A DNA stretch of 64,000 bases from Solimonas sp041659605 (GTDB lineage Bacteria; Pseudomonadota; Gammaproteobacteria; Nevskiales; Nevskiaceae), in contig JBAZXW010000015.1 of assembly GCA_041659605.1 (NCBI GenBank), positions 35,681 through 99,680 on the forward strand. The letters are read 5' to 3'. Shown here one piece after another: positions 27,209 to 34,874 of the stretch (positions are counted from its first letter, which is position 1; each line of letters begins with the position of its first letter). The notes beneath the pieces are model-generated. The model searched no databases, was not told where the DNA came from, and was given only the letters and a program-made list of their open reading frames with translations. The translations under genes and the position numbers were made by a program.

Positions 27209-28159
27209 TTGACACAGAATCGTCCCCAAGTCCGCAAGGTGGCGGTCGGCCCCGGCGATGCCGGCCAGCGGATCGACAATTTCCTTCTGAAGCAACTGTC
27301 TGGCGTACCCAGGTCGCATGTCTACCGGCTCCTGCGCTCGGGCCAGGTGCGCGTCGACGGCGGTCGCGTCAAGGCCGAGCGCAAGCTCCTGCTGGGCGAG
27401 GAGGTGCGCATCCCGCCGGTGCGCGAGGCCGAGAAAGGCGAAGCGGTGCGGCCCCCGGATGCGGTTCTGAACCGGTTGCGCGCCGCGATCATCCACGAGG
27501 ACGAGCATTACCTCGCGGTCGCCAAGCCGGCCGGCTTGGCGGCGCATTCCGGCAGCGGCGTCGCCTACGGCGTGATCGAGGCGGCGCGGGCCTGGGGGCG
27601 GCACGAGTTCCTGGAGTTGTGCCACCGCCTCGACCGCGACACCAGCGGCGTGCTGCTGCTGGCGAAGTCGCGCCCGGCGCTGCTGCGTGCGCAGCGCGCG
27701 TTCAAGCACGGCGAGGCGGATAAGCGCTACTTCGCCCTGCTGGTTGGTCGCTGGCGCGGCGAGGACCGCGACGTCGATGCCGCGCTGGTGCGCAGCGCCA
27801 TCGCCGGCGGCGAGCGGCGGGTGCGGATCGACGAGGAGGACGGCAAGCCGTCGAAGTCGCGCTTTTCGCCCAAGAGCCGCTATTCGAAGGCGACCCTGTG
27901 CGAGGTGCAGATCTTTTCCGGTCGCACCCATCAGATCCGTGTGCACGCTGCGGCGCTCGGCCATCCGGTCGTCGGCGACGACAAGTACGGCGAGCGCGAC
28001 GACAACCGCCGTTTCCGCGACCTGGGTCTCAAGCGCATGTTCCTGCACTCGCATTTTCTGGCGCTGCCGGCGCAGGGCGAGTTTCCCAAGCTGATTCTCA
28101 ACGCGCCGATGCCGGACGAGCTGCGCGACCTGCTGGACCGCTTGCAGCGCGGACGGTGA
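27209..28159 (+). CDS. rluC: 23S rRNA pseudouridine synthase RluC
   Basis: Converts three uridines of 23S rRNA (positions 955, 2504 and 2580 in E. coli) to pseudouridine. The 316-residue protein has an N-terminal S4 domain (about 18-80) and the catalytic motif CHRLDRDTSG with the nucleophilic aspartate, then SGRTHQIRVH near the end. The best start is a TTG at 27209; no ATG or GTG lies before the S4 domain. The rne-rluC divergent arrangement is normal in gammaproteobacteria. Confidence 0.94.
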   Translation: MTQNRPQVRKVAVGPGDAGQRIDNFLLKQLSGVPRSHVYRLLRSGQVRVDGGRVKAERKLLLGEEVRIPPVREAEKGEAVRPPDAVLNRLRAAIIHEDEHYLAVAKPAGLAAHSGSGVAYGVIEAARAWGRHEFLELCHRLDRDTSGVLLLAKSRPALLRAQRAFKHGEADKRYFALLVGRWRGEDRDVDAALVRSAIAGGERRVRIDEEDGKPSKSRFSPKSRYSKATLCEVQIFSGRTHQIRVHAAALGHPVVGDDKYGERDDNRRFRDLGLKRMFLHSHFLALPAQGEFPKLILNAPMPDELRDLLDRLQRGR

Positions 28160-28164
28160 TATTC

Positions 28165-28824
28165 ATGGACCAGGTGCGACTTCTCATCTTTGACTGGGAC
28201 GGAACTCTCGCGGACTCCGCAGCCCAGATCGTCGGTGCGATGCAGATCGCGATCCGCGGCCTGAAGCTGCCGGAACGCAGCGACGAGGCGATCCGCGAGC
28301 TGATCGGCCTGGGCCTCAATGAAGGCTTGCAGCGCCTGTATCCCGAGCTTGAGCTGCAGGGTCTGCGCGCGTTGCTCGACGGTTATCGCGCGCGCTGGCT
28401 GTCGGAGGGAGCGGGCGAGGCGCCGCTGTTTGCGGGGGCACTGGAGGCCATTCACGGCCTGCATGCCCGCGGCTATCGCATCGCGATTGCCACCGGCAAA
28501 TCGCGCCGGGGGCTGGACCGTTCGCTGTCCCATCATGCCGAGCTGGCCCGCGTCGTGGTGAACTCGCGCTGCGCCGATGAAACGGCGTCCAAGCCCGATC
28601 CGCTGATGCTGCGCGAACTGCTGGCCGACGAGGGCCTGCCGGCCGAGCATGCGCTGATGATCGGCGACACCGAGTACGACATGGCGATGGCACAGGCGAT
28701 CGGCATGCCCGGCCTGGGCGTGGCCTGCGGCGTGCATGAGCCGGGCCGGCTGCGGCGGGCCGGGGCGAGGACGGTGCTCGATGCCGTGCGCGGGTTGCCG
28801 ACCTTCCTTCAGGGAAGTCCGTAG
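28165..28824 (+). CDS. HAD-superfamily phosphatase (Gph-like)
   Basis: A 219-residue haloacid-dehalogenase-type hydrolase, similar to phosphoglycolate phosphatases. Motifs: DWDGTLADS (nucleophile Asp and general acid), IATGKSRRGL (motif II), KPDPLML lysine and GDTEYDMAMA (motif IV), with a helical cap between motifs I and II. It starts 5 bp after rluC, so an operon is likely. Its 3' end overlaps the convergent maf gene by 16 bp. The substrate is not certain. Confidence 0.9.
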   Translation: MDQVRLLIFDWDGTLADSAAQIVGAMQIAIRGLKLPERSDEAIRELIGLGLNEGLQRLYPELELQGLRALLDGYRARWLSEGAGEAPLFAGALEAIHGLHARGYRIAIATGKSRRGLDRSLSHHAELARVVVNSRCADETASKPDPLMLRELLADEGLPAEHALMIGDTEYDMAMAQAIGMPGLGVACGVHEPGRLRRAGARTVLDAVRGLPTFLQGSP

Positions 28825-29417
28825 CCGGCTTCGCGCAGCAGACGGCAGACGGCGATGAGCGGCAGGCCGATCAGGCTGGTCGGGTCGGTGCTGTCGATCG
28901 CCTCGAACAGGCTGATGCCGTAGCCCTCGCACTTGAAGCTGCCGGCGCAGTCCAGGGCCGGTTCGGCATCGACATAGCGTTCGATCTCGTCGCGTTTGAG
29001 CGCGCGAAAGTGCACGGTGGTCGTATCCAGCGCTTCGAATCGCCGCTCCGGCGTCAGCAGGGCCACGGCGGTCAGGAACTGCACCGTGCGCCTGGACGCG
29101 GCGGTCAGCTGCGCGATCGCCCGCGCGCGATCGCCGGGTTTGCCCAGGATCTTCCCGTCCACGACCGCCACTTGATCGGAGCCCAGAATCCAGGCGCCGG
29201 GATCGGTCGCCCGCAGGGCTTGCGCCTTGGCGGCGGCCAGTCGCTGCGCCAGCGCGCGCGGGGTCTCGCCGGCGTGCGGCGTCTCGTCGACCTGCGAGGC
29301 GGCGGCGTCGAACGGAATCCGCAGGCGCGCGAGCAGTTCCGCGCGGTAGCGGGACGCAGACGCCAGCAGCAGCCGCGGCCGCTCCGGGAGCGACGCCGGA
29401 AATGGTGGCTTGGGCAT
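28809..29417 (-). CDS. Maf-family nucleotide pyrophosphatase (YceF-like)
   Basis: A 202-residue Maf protein. Motifs: LLLASASRYRAELL at the N-terminus, VDETPHAGETP, GSDQVAVVDGKILGKPGD and the later YEGYGISLFE-type CEGYGISLFEAIDS. The Ser/Asp pattern and the Asp-Gln in GSDQV fit the YceF subgroup, which acts on m7GTP in E. coli. The ATG at 29417 (MPKPPF) sits 63 bp from the divergent yceD start. The place beside yceD-rpmF matches E. coli. Confidence 0.92.
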   Translation of the reverse strand: MPKPPFPASLPERPRLLLASASRYRAELLARLRIPFDAAASQVDETPHAGETPRALAQRLAAAKAQALRATDPGAWILGSDQVAVVDGKILGKPGDRARAIAQLTAASRRTVQFLTAVALLTPERRFEALDTTTVHFRALKRDEIERYVDAEPALDCAGSFKCEGYGISLFEAIDSTDPTSLIGLPLIAVCRLLREAGYGLP

Positions 29418-29480
29418 TGAATTTCTTTGACATTCGCAGGGGCGCTCACTATGATGCGCGGCCCTTGTAAGGGGCAAGCG

Positions 29481-29999
29481 ATGAGCATTCCGCGCGAAGT
29501 GCAGGCCTCGGTAGCGGTGGCCCAGGAACAACACTTCCAGGGCGAGCTGGCGATCCGGAGCTGCGAGCGACTGCGCGAAGCCGTCGTCGCCGATCCGGCG
29601 GCGTCGCCGCTGAAGGTCGACATCCTCGCGGATGCGCGCAGCGGCTGGCCGCGATTTCATGGCCGCGTGAGCGGTCAGGTCGATCTGGAGTGCCGGCGCT
29701 GCGGTCGACGTTTCGGATATCCGCTGGATGTGCCGGTGGATCTGCGGCTGGTGCGCGACGAGGCGGAAGAGCGCACCGTGCTGGCCGAGGCCGACCCTTA
29801 CTGGGCGGAGAATGATCGCTTGCCAGTCCGGGAGCTGATCGAAGAAGAAGTTTTGCTGGCGCTGCCGATGTTGCCGCGTTGCGAGTCGTGCGAAAATGAC
29901 ATCGCCAACGCGCCGTCGCCGGCGCCGGAAGAATCGTCAGAGAAGCCTGAGAATCCGTTCGCGGTACTCAAGCGGACCTTGAAGACCCATCGAGAGTAG
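29481..29999 (+). CDS. yceD: YceD (DUF177) family protein
   Basis: A 172-residue DUF177 protein, linked to 23S rRNA accumulation in plants and E. coli. It has the CRRCGRRF pair, a second cysteine pair (CESCEND) and the acidic LPVRELIEEEVLLALPM block near the C-terminus. It lies immediately before rpmF with 30 bp between, the conserved yceD-rpmF-plsX operon. Confidence 0.93.
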   Translation: MSIPREVQASVAVAQEQHFQGELAIRSCERLREAVVADPAASPLKVDILADARSGWPRFHGRVSGQVDLECRRCGRRFGYPLDVPVDLRLVRDEAEERTVLAEADPYWAENDRLPVRELIEEEVLLALPMLPRCESCENDIANAPSPAPEESSEKPENPFAVLKRTLKTHRE

Positions 30000-30029
30000 T
30001 GGGGCTGAGAAGCCCGACGGAGTAGAGCA

Positions 30030-30233
30030 ATGGCAGTCCAGGATTCCAAGAAATCGCGCTCGAAAAGCGGCCATCGTGAGGCGCATTGGAAGCGCAAGGC
30101 CCAGCCCGCAGCGTTGTCCACCGACCCAACCTCGGGTGAAACCCACCGCCGTCACCACGTGACTGCGGACGGCTACTACCGCGGCAAGAAGGTCATCGAC
30201 AAGGGCACGGCGGCCGAAGACGCCGGCGAGTAG
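30030..30233 (+). CDS. rpmF: 50S ribosomal protein L32
   Basis: The 67-residue bL32 begins MAVQDSKKSRSKSGHR and ends with the HHVTADGYYRGKKVI segment. The zinc-binding cysteines of some L32 proteins are absent, which is the common form in gammaproteobacteria. It is the middle gene of yceD-rpmF-plsX; plsX follows after 25 bp. Confidence 0.97.
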   Translation: MAVQDSKKSRSKSGHREAHWKRKAQPAALSTDPTSGETHRRHHVTADGYYRGKKVIDKGTAAEDAGE

Positions 30234-30258
30234 GATCGCCCTTCCAGCGGGCGCTTCC

Positions 30259-31356
30259 ATGACGGCGCCTGTCGTCCTTGCCATCGATGCAATGAGCGGC
30301 GACCACGGCCTCGAAGCGGCCGTGGACGGCGCTCTTTTGGCTTTGGGTATCCATCCGGAGCTGAACGTGCTCCTCGTCGGCGACGAGGGGCTGATCGCCG
30401 CGCATCTGCAGCACCGCCATCACGCCGCCGATCCGCGCGTCCGTGTGCAGCACGCCACGGAGGTCGTGGCGATGCACGAGTCGCCGTCCAAGGCGCTGCG
30501 CAACAAGAAAGATTCGTCGATGCGCGTGGCCATCAATCTGGTCAAGGAAGGGCGTGCGCAGGCGGCAGTCTCGGCCGGAAACACCGGCGCACTGATGGCG
30601 ACCGCCAAGTTCGTGCTCAAGACCCTGCCGGGCATCGACCGGCCGGCGATCATTTCGGCGATCCCCTCGGTCAACGGACACGTGCACATGCTCGACCTCG
30701 GCGCCAACGCCGAGTGCTCCGCCGAGCAGCTGCTCCAGTTCGCGGTGATGGGCTCGGCGCTGGTCACGGCAACCCTGGGCATCGAGCGCCCCAAGGTGGC
30801 TCTGCTCAACATCGGCGAGGAAGAGATCAAGGGCAACGAAGTGATCAAGCAGGCGGCGCAGTATCTGCAGGCCTCGCCGCTCAATTACATCGGCTTCATC
30901 GAGGGCGACGGCATCTTTCTCAAAGACGTCGACGTCGTCGTTTGCGACGGCTTCGCCGGCAACATCGCGCTCAAGACCGGCGAAGGCGTGGCCAAGCTGA
31001 TCTATCACTTCATCAAGGAAGAGTTCACGCGCTCGATCTTCACCAAGTTCGCAGCGGTGATGGCGATGCCGGCGCTCAAGGCGCTCGGTGGGCGCATGGA
31101 CCCGCGCAACTACAACGGCGCCAGCTTCGTCGGCCTCAATGGCATCGTCGTGAAATCGCACGGCAGTGCCGATGCGCAGGCCTTCGCGGCAGCGATCCGG
31201 GTCGGCTTGCGCGAGGTCGAGAATGCGGTGCCGAAGCGCATCGTGAGCCTGCTCGACGCCGCACGGCCGCAGACGGCCGCCGCGCCGGGCGCGGCGGCGG
31301 GTGGTGATCTAGGCGTCGATCGCACCTTGAATGATCAGGCTGGCGCCCATCAATAG
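30259..31356 (+). CDS. plsX: phosphate acyltransferase PlsX
   Basis: Makes acyl-phosphate from acyl-ACP, the first step in phospholipid synthesis with PlsY. The 365-residue protein has AIDAMSGDHG, the SAGNTGALMA segment, NIGEEEIKGNE and DVVVCDGFAGNIALKTGEG. It is a little longer than usual: the last 16 or so residues are read antisense to the end of the convergent TauE gene, with which it overlaps by 48 bp. The fab genes that often follow plsX are not here. Confidence 0.94.
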   Translation: MTAPVVLAIDAMSGDHGLEAAVDGALLALGIHPELNVLLVGDEGLIAAHLQHRHHAADPRVRVQHATEVVAMHESPSKALRNKKDSSMRVAINLVKEGRAQAAVSAGNTGALMATAKFVLKTLPGIDRPAIISAIPSVNGHVHMLDLGANAECSAEQLLQFAVMGSALVTATLGIERPKVALLNIGEEEIKGNEVIKQAAQYLQASPLNYIGFIEGDGIFLKDVDVVVCDGFAGNIALKTGEGVAKLIYHFIKEEFTRSIFTKFAAVMAMPALKALGGRMDPRNYNGASFVGLNGIVVKSHGSADAQAFAAAIRVGLREVENAVPKRIVSLLDAARPQTAAAPGAAAGGDLGVDRTLNDQAGAHQ

Positions 31357-32082
31357 CGTCAGCACCTCGTAGGCGCGCTTGATGAAGCGATTGCCGCGCA
31401 GCAGGCCCAGGTGCGCGCCGGCATAGCCGCCGAACAGTCCACCGATGACCAGTGCCGGAATCCATGGCCATGCGACCGGCCCGCTCCAGCCCGCGGTGAT
31501 CGCGCCGGCGCTGTTCCATAACAGTCCGACCATGACCATCGTGATCGCGACCGCCTGGCGGTAATCGCAGCCGAACCAGCTCAGCATCAGCAGCGTCGTG
31601 AAGACGCCCGGGCCCGACGGCACGAGGCCGGTGAGCCAGCCGACGCCGATATTCAGCACGCAGCCGATCAGCAGACCCATGCCCGAGCGGTTCCGCGGCG
31701 CACGATTCAGGCCCAGCTGCGGGCGGAAAATCGAGTACAGCCCGAGGCCGATGTTGACGAAGCCGAAGACGATCTTGCCCGGTTTGTCCGGAATCGACAG
31801 CGCGAGCTGCGTGCCGAAGACGACCCCGGGCAGTCCCAGCAGCGTCATCAGACTCAGAAAGCGCCAGTCGATGCCGCCCTCGCGCACATGGCGTAGCGTC
31901 GAGCCGACGCCGAGCGCGACGACCGCGACCTTGTGCGTCGCCACCGCAGCGGCGAACGAAAGACCGAGCAGGATCAGCGCCGGGAACTGCAGCAGGCCGG
32001 CACCGCCGCCGGCGAGAGCGGAAAAAAAGCTCGCGGCGAAGCCGAGCAGGGCGAGCAGCAGCCAATCTAGGACTTCCGACAT
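31309..32082 (-). CDS. TauE/SafE-type sulfite exporter family protein
   Basis: A 257-residue membrane protein with about eight helices in two similar halves, the form of the TauE/SafE (DUF81) family. Characteristic glycine-rich stretches are FFSALAGGGAGLLQFPAL near the start and GLVPSGPGVFTTLLML in the second half. The family moves sulfite, sulfoacetate or other small anions; the substrate here is unknown. Its 3' end overlaps plsX by 48 bp. It lies downstream of gspF on the same strand but behind a palindromic repeat. Confidence 0.85.
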   Translation of the reverse strand: MSEVLDWLLLALLGFAASFFSALAGGGAGLLQFPALILLGLSFAAAVATHKVAVVALGVGSTLRHVREGGIDWRFLSLMTLLGLPGVVFGTQLALSIPDKPGKIVFGFVNIGLGLYSIFRPQLGLNRAPRNRSGMGLLIGCVLNIGVGWLTGLVPSGPGVFTTLLMLSWFGCDYRQAVAITMVMVGLLWNSAGAITAGWSGPVAWPWIPALVIGGLFGGYAGAHLGLLRGNRFIKRAYEVLTLLMGASLIIQGAIDA

Positions 32083-32091
32083 CGGATACCC

Positions 32092-32156
32092 GTAGGGCGG
32101 GCCATGCCCGCCGCCGCGCGCGGATCGACAGAAACGGCGGCCACGGGCCGCCCTAC
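32092..32156. repeat. palindromic repeat overlapping gspF stop
   Basis: Outer arms GTAGGGCGG and CCGCCCTAC bracket GGGCCATGCCCGCC and GGCGGCCACGGGCCGCC. The gspF stop codon (TAG, 32153-32155) lies in the right arm. The form resembles the larger REP-like element at 63092..63162 and may end gspCDEF transcription. Confidence 0.7.
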
Positions 32157-33367
32157 TTGACCAACTGATTCAGGTTGAAGATCGGCAACAGGATCGCGAG
32201 CACGATCAGGAGCACGACGCCGCCCATCACCAGGATCAGCACCGGCTCGAACACGCCCATCATCGCTGCGACCAGGGTTTCGACCTCGCGCTCCTGGTTC
32301 TCCGCGGCGCGATCGAGCATCTCGTCGAGCTTGCCGGAGGACTCGCCGCTGGCGATCAGGTGCACGGTGATCGGCGGGAACAGCTTGCTCGCGGCCAGCG
32401 AGCGCGACAGTGCCGCACCTTCGCGCACGCGCACGGCGGCGGCCTCGATCGCATCGCGCATCGGCAGATTGCTGACGACCTGCGTGCCGATGCGCAGGGC
32501 CTCAAGGATCGGTACGCCGCTGCCGAACAGGATGCCGAGCGTGCGCGTAAAGCGGCCGGTGTTGGCGCCGCGGACGAGGCGGCCCACAAGCGGCAGGCGC
32601 AGCACGTTCCGGTGCACGCGCCGCTTGAAAGCGTCCTTGCGCATCATGCGCTCGAAGGCCAGCGCGGCAAGAACCAGCGCGATCAGCAGGTAGATGCCGT
32701 AGTCGCGCAGGAAGCCGGACAGCGCGATCAGGCCGGTGGTCAGCGCCGGCAGCTTGGCGTCGATGCTGGTGAACACCTCGACGACCTGCGGCACGACATA
32801 GGTCAGCAGCAGCACCACCACCGACACCGCGACGAAGGTCAGGATCGCAGGATAGAAAGCGGCGAGCAGGATCTTCTGCTGCATGACCTGACGACGCTCG
32901 ACGTAGTCGGCCAGCCGTTCGAGGATGTAATCGAGCTGCCCGGACTGTTCGCCGGCCTCGACCGTGGCGCGGAACAGCGTCGGGAACGCGGCGGGGAACT
33001 GCTCCAGCGACTGCGCGAGCGAGTTGCCCTCGACGACACCGGCGCGCACGCCCAGCGCGATGCGTCTGACGCGTTTGCCCTCACTCTGCTCGGACACGGC
33101 GGTCAGGGATTCGTCGAGCGGCAGGCCCGAGCGCACCAGTGTCGCCAGCTGCCGCGTGAACAACGACAGTTCGGTGCTCGACAGGCCGCCGCCGCGGCGG
33201 AACAGCGACGTTCTCGCGCTCCTGGACTCGGCGACCTCGGTCATCTCGAGCGGGTTCAGGCCGCGCTCGCGCAGCAGCTGCCGCGCGTGGCGCGGTGTGT
33301 CGCCTTCGATCAGTCCCTTGGTCTGGCGCCCTTTGGCATCGAGGGCGCTGTACTCGTAAGCGGCCAC
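32153..33367 (-). CDS. gspF: type II secretion inner-membrane protein GspF
   Basis: Platform protein of the T2SS pseudopilus assembly machine. The 404-residue protein has the two T2SF domains (about 70-193 and 273-395), each with three helices in total at 170-195, 215-240 and 372-396, and signatures such as FTRQLATLVRSGLPL and FTRTLGILFGSGVPI. It starts at GTG 33367, 8 bp after gspE. It is the last gsp gene of this operon; gspG onward is not in the window. Confidence 0.95.
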   Translation of the reverse strand: MAAYEYSALDAKGRQTKGLIEGDTPRHARQLLRERGLNPLEMTEVAESRSARTSLFRRGGGLSSTELSLFTRQLATLVRSGLPLDESLTAVSEQSEGKRVRRIALGVRAGVVEGNSLAQSLEQFPAAFPTLFRATVEAGEQSGQLDYILERLADYVERRQVMQQKILLAAFYPAILTFVAVSVVVLLLTYVVPQVVEVFTSIDAKLPALTTGLIALSGFLRDYGIYLLIALVLAALAFERMMRKDAFKRRVHRNVLRLPLVGRLVRGANTGRFTRTLGILFGSGVPILEALRIGTQVVSNLPMRDAIEAAAVRVREGAALSRSLAASKLFPPITVHLIASGESSGKLDEMLDRAAENQEREVETLVAAMMGVFEPVLILVMGGVVLLIVLAILLPIFNLNQLVK

Positions 33368-33375
33368 GTGGGCTC

Positions 33376-34860
33376 TTATTCCTCGATCGTCACGCGCAGG
33401 ACTTCGCGCAGCGTCGTCATGCCGGCGAGTACCTTGTTGCGGCCCGACTGGAGGATGCCGGGACTGCGCGACCGCGCATAGGCTTCGAGGGCCTGCTCGG
33501 AGGCGCTGTCATGGATCATCGCTTCGAGCTTGCGATCGACGTCGATGATCTCGTGGATGCCGGTGCGGCCGATGAAGCCGATATGACGGCAGTGCGGGCA
33601 GCCGACCGGCTTGTACAGCGTGACCGCCCGCGACGGATCGATGCCGAGCTGCTCCTTTTCGACGGTGCCTGCCTCGTAAGGCTGCTTGCACTGGCCGCAC
33701 AGTTCGCGCACCAGGCGCTGGGCCATCAGGCCGACCAGCGACGACGACAGCTGGTAGGGCTCGACGCCCATGTCGCGCAGGCGCGTCACGGCGCCGACGG
33801 CGGTGTTCGTGTGCAGCGTCGACAGCACGAGGTGGCCCGTTTGCGAGGCCTGCACGGCGATCTGCGCGGTTTCGAGATCGCGGATTTCGCCAACCATCAC
33901 GACGTCGGGATCCTGGCGCAGGATCGCGCGCAGGCCGCGCGCGAAGGTCATCTCGACCTTGGTGTTCACCTGCGTCTGGCCGACGCCGTCGATGTTGTAC
34001 TCGATCGGATCCTCGACCGTCATGATGTTGCGCGAACGGTCATTGAGCACCGACAACGCGGAGTACAGCGTCGTCGTCTTGCCCGAGCCGGTCGGGCCGG
34101 TCACCAGCAGGATGCCGTACGGGCGGTGGATGATGTGCTTGAGCGTCGCGGCCTGGACTTCGTCGAGGCCAATCTGCTCCAGATCCAGCTTCTCGGCCTG
34201 CTTGTCGAGAATACGCATCACGACGCGCTCGTTGTGCTGGCCAGTCGGGATCGTCGACACGCGCACGTCGACCTTGCGCCCGCCGAACTGGCGCGAGATG
34301 CGGCCGTCCTGCGGCAGGCGTTTCTCGGCGATGTCGAGCTTGGCCATGACCTTGATGCGCGACACCAGGCGCGGCGCCAGGCTCTTGGGCGGCGACATGA
34401 TTTCGCGCAGCACGCCGTCGACGCGGAAGCGCACCTGCAGCCGGCTCTCGAAGCTCTCGACGTGGATGTCGGACGCGTTTTCCTTGATCGCTTCGACCAG
34501 CAGGCCGTTGATGAACTTGATGACGGGCGCGTCGTCGTCGGATTCCAGCAGGTCGGCGTTGTCCTGCAGCGCGAGCGCCAGCGCGTCGAGATTAGCCTCG
34601 TCGTCGTTGAGGCCTTCCATCAGGCTCGCAGTCGCCGTGGTCTGGCCTTCGTAGGTGCGCGACAGCAGGGCGTCGAACTCCTGCGGCGTGACGCTGTGCA
34701 GGCGGATCGGCTTGCCGACGAGGCGTCGGGTTTCCTGCACGCCGTCCATGATCGCGCCGGGGCGCACGACGGCGATCGCATGATCGCCCCGGTCTTCGGT
34801 GACGATGACGCCGTGACGCTTGGCAAAGGTGAACGGCGGACGCCGAAACTGCGATTCCAT
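33376..34860 (-). CDS. gspE: type II secretion ATPase GspE
   Basis: Hexameric ATPase that drives the T2SS. The 494-residue protein has an N-terminal GspE/PulE domain, Walker A GPTGSGKTTTLY, the aspartate box DPIEYNIDGVGQTQV, Walker B-like VVMVGEIRDLETA, and a zinc-binding pair of CxxC motifs (CGQC and CPHC). All catalytic elements are present. It starts 14 bp after gspD. Confidence 0.96.
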   Translation of the reverse strand: MESQFRRPPFTFAKRHGVIVTEDRGDHAIAVVRPGAIMDGVQETRRLVGKPIRLHSVTPQEFDALLSRTYEGQTTATASLMEGLNDDEANLDALALALQDNADLLESDDDAPVIKFINGLLVEAIKENASDIHVESFESRLQVRFRVDGVLREIMSPPKSLAPRLVSRIKVMAKLDIAEKRLPQDGRISRQFGGRKVDVRVSTIPTGQHNERVVMRILDKQAEKLDLEQIGLDEVQAATLKHIIHRPYGILLVTGPTGSGKTTTLYSALSVLNDRSRNIMTVEDPIEYNIDGVGQTQVNTKVEMTFARGLRAILRQDPDVVMVGEIRDLETAQIAVQASQTGHLVLSTLHTNTAVGAVTRLRDMGVEPYQLSSSLVGLMAQRLVRELCGQCKQPYEAGTVEKEQLGIDPSRAVTLYKPVGCPHCRHIGFIGRTGIHEIIDVDRKLEAMIHDSASEQALEAYARSRSPGILQSGRNKVLAGMTTLREVLRVTIEE

Positions 34861-34874
34861 GACGGGAGTGCGCT

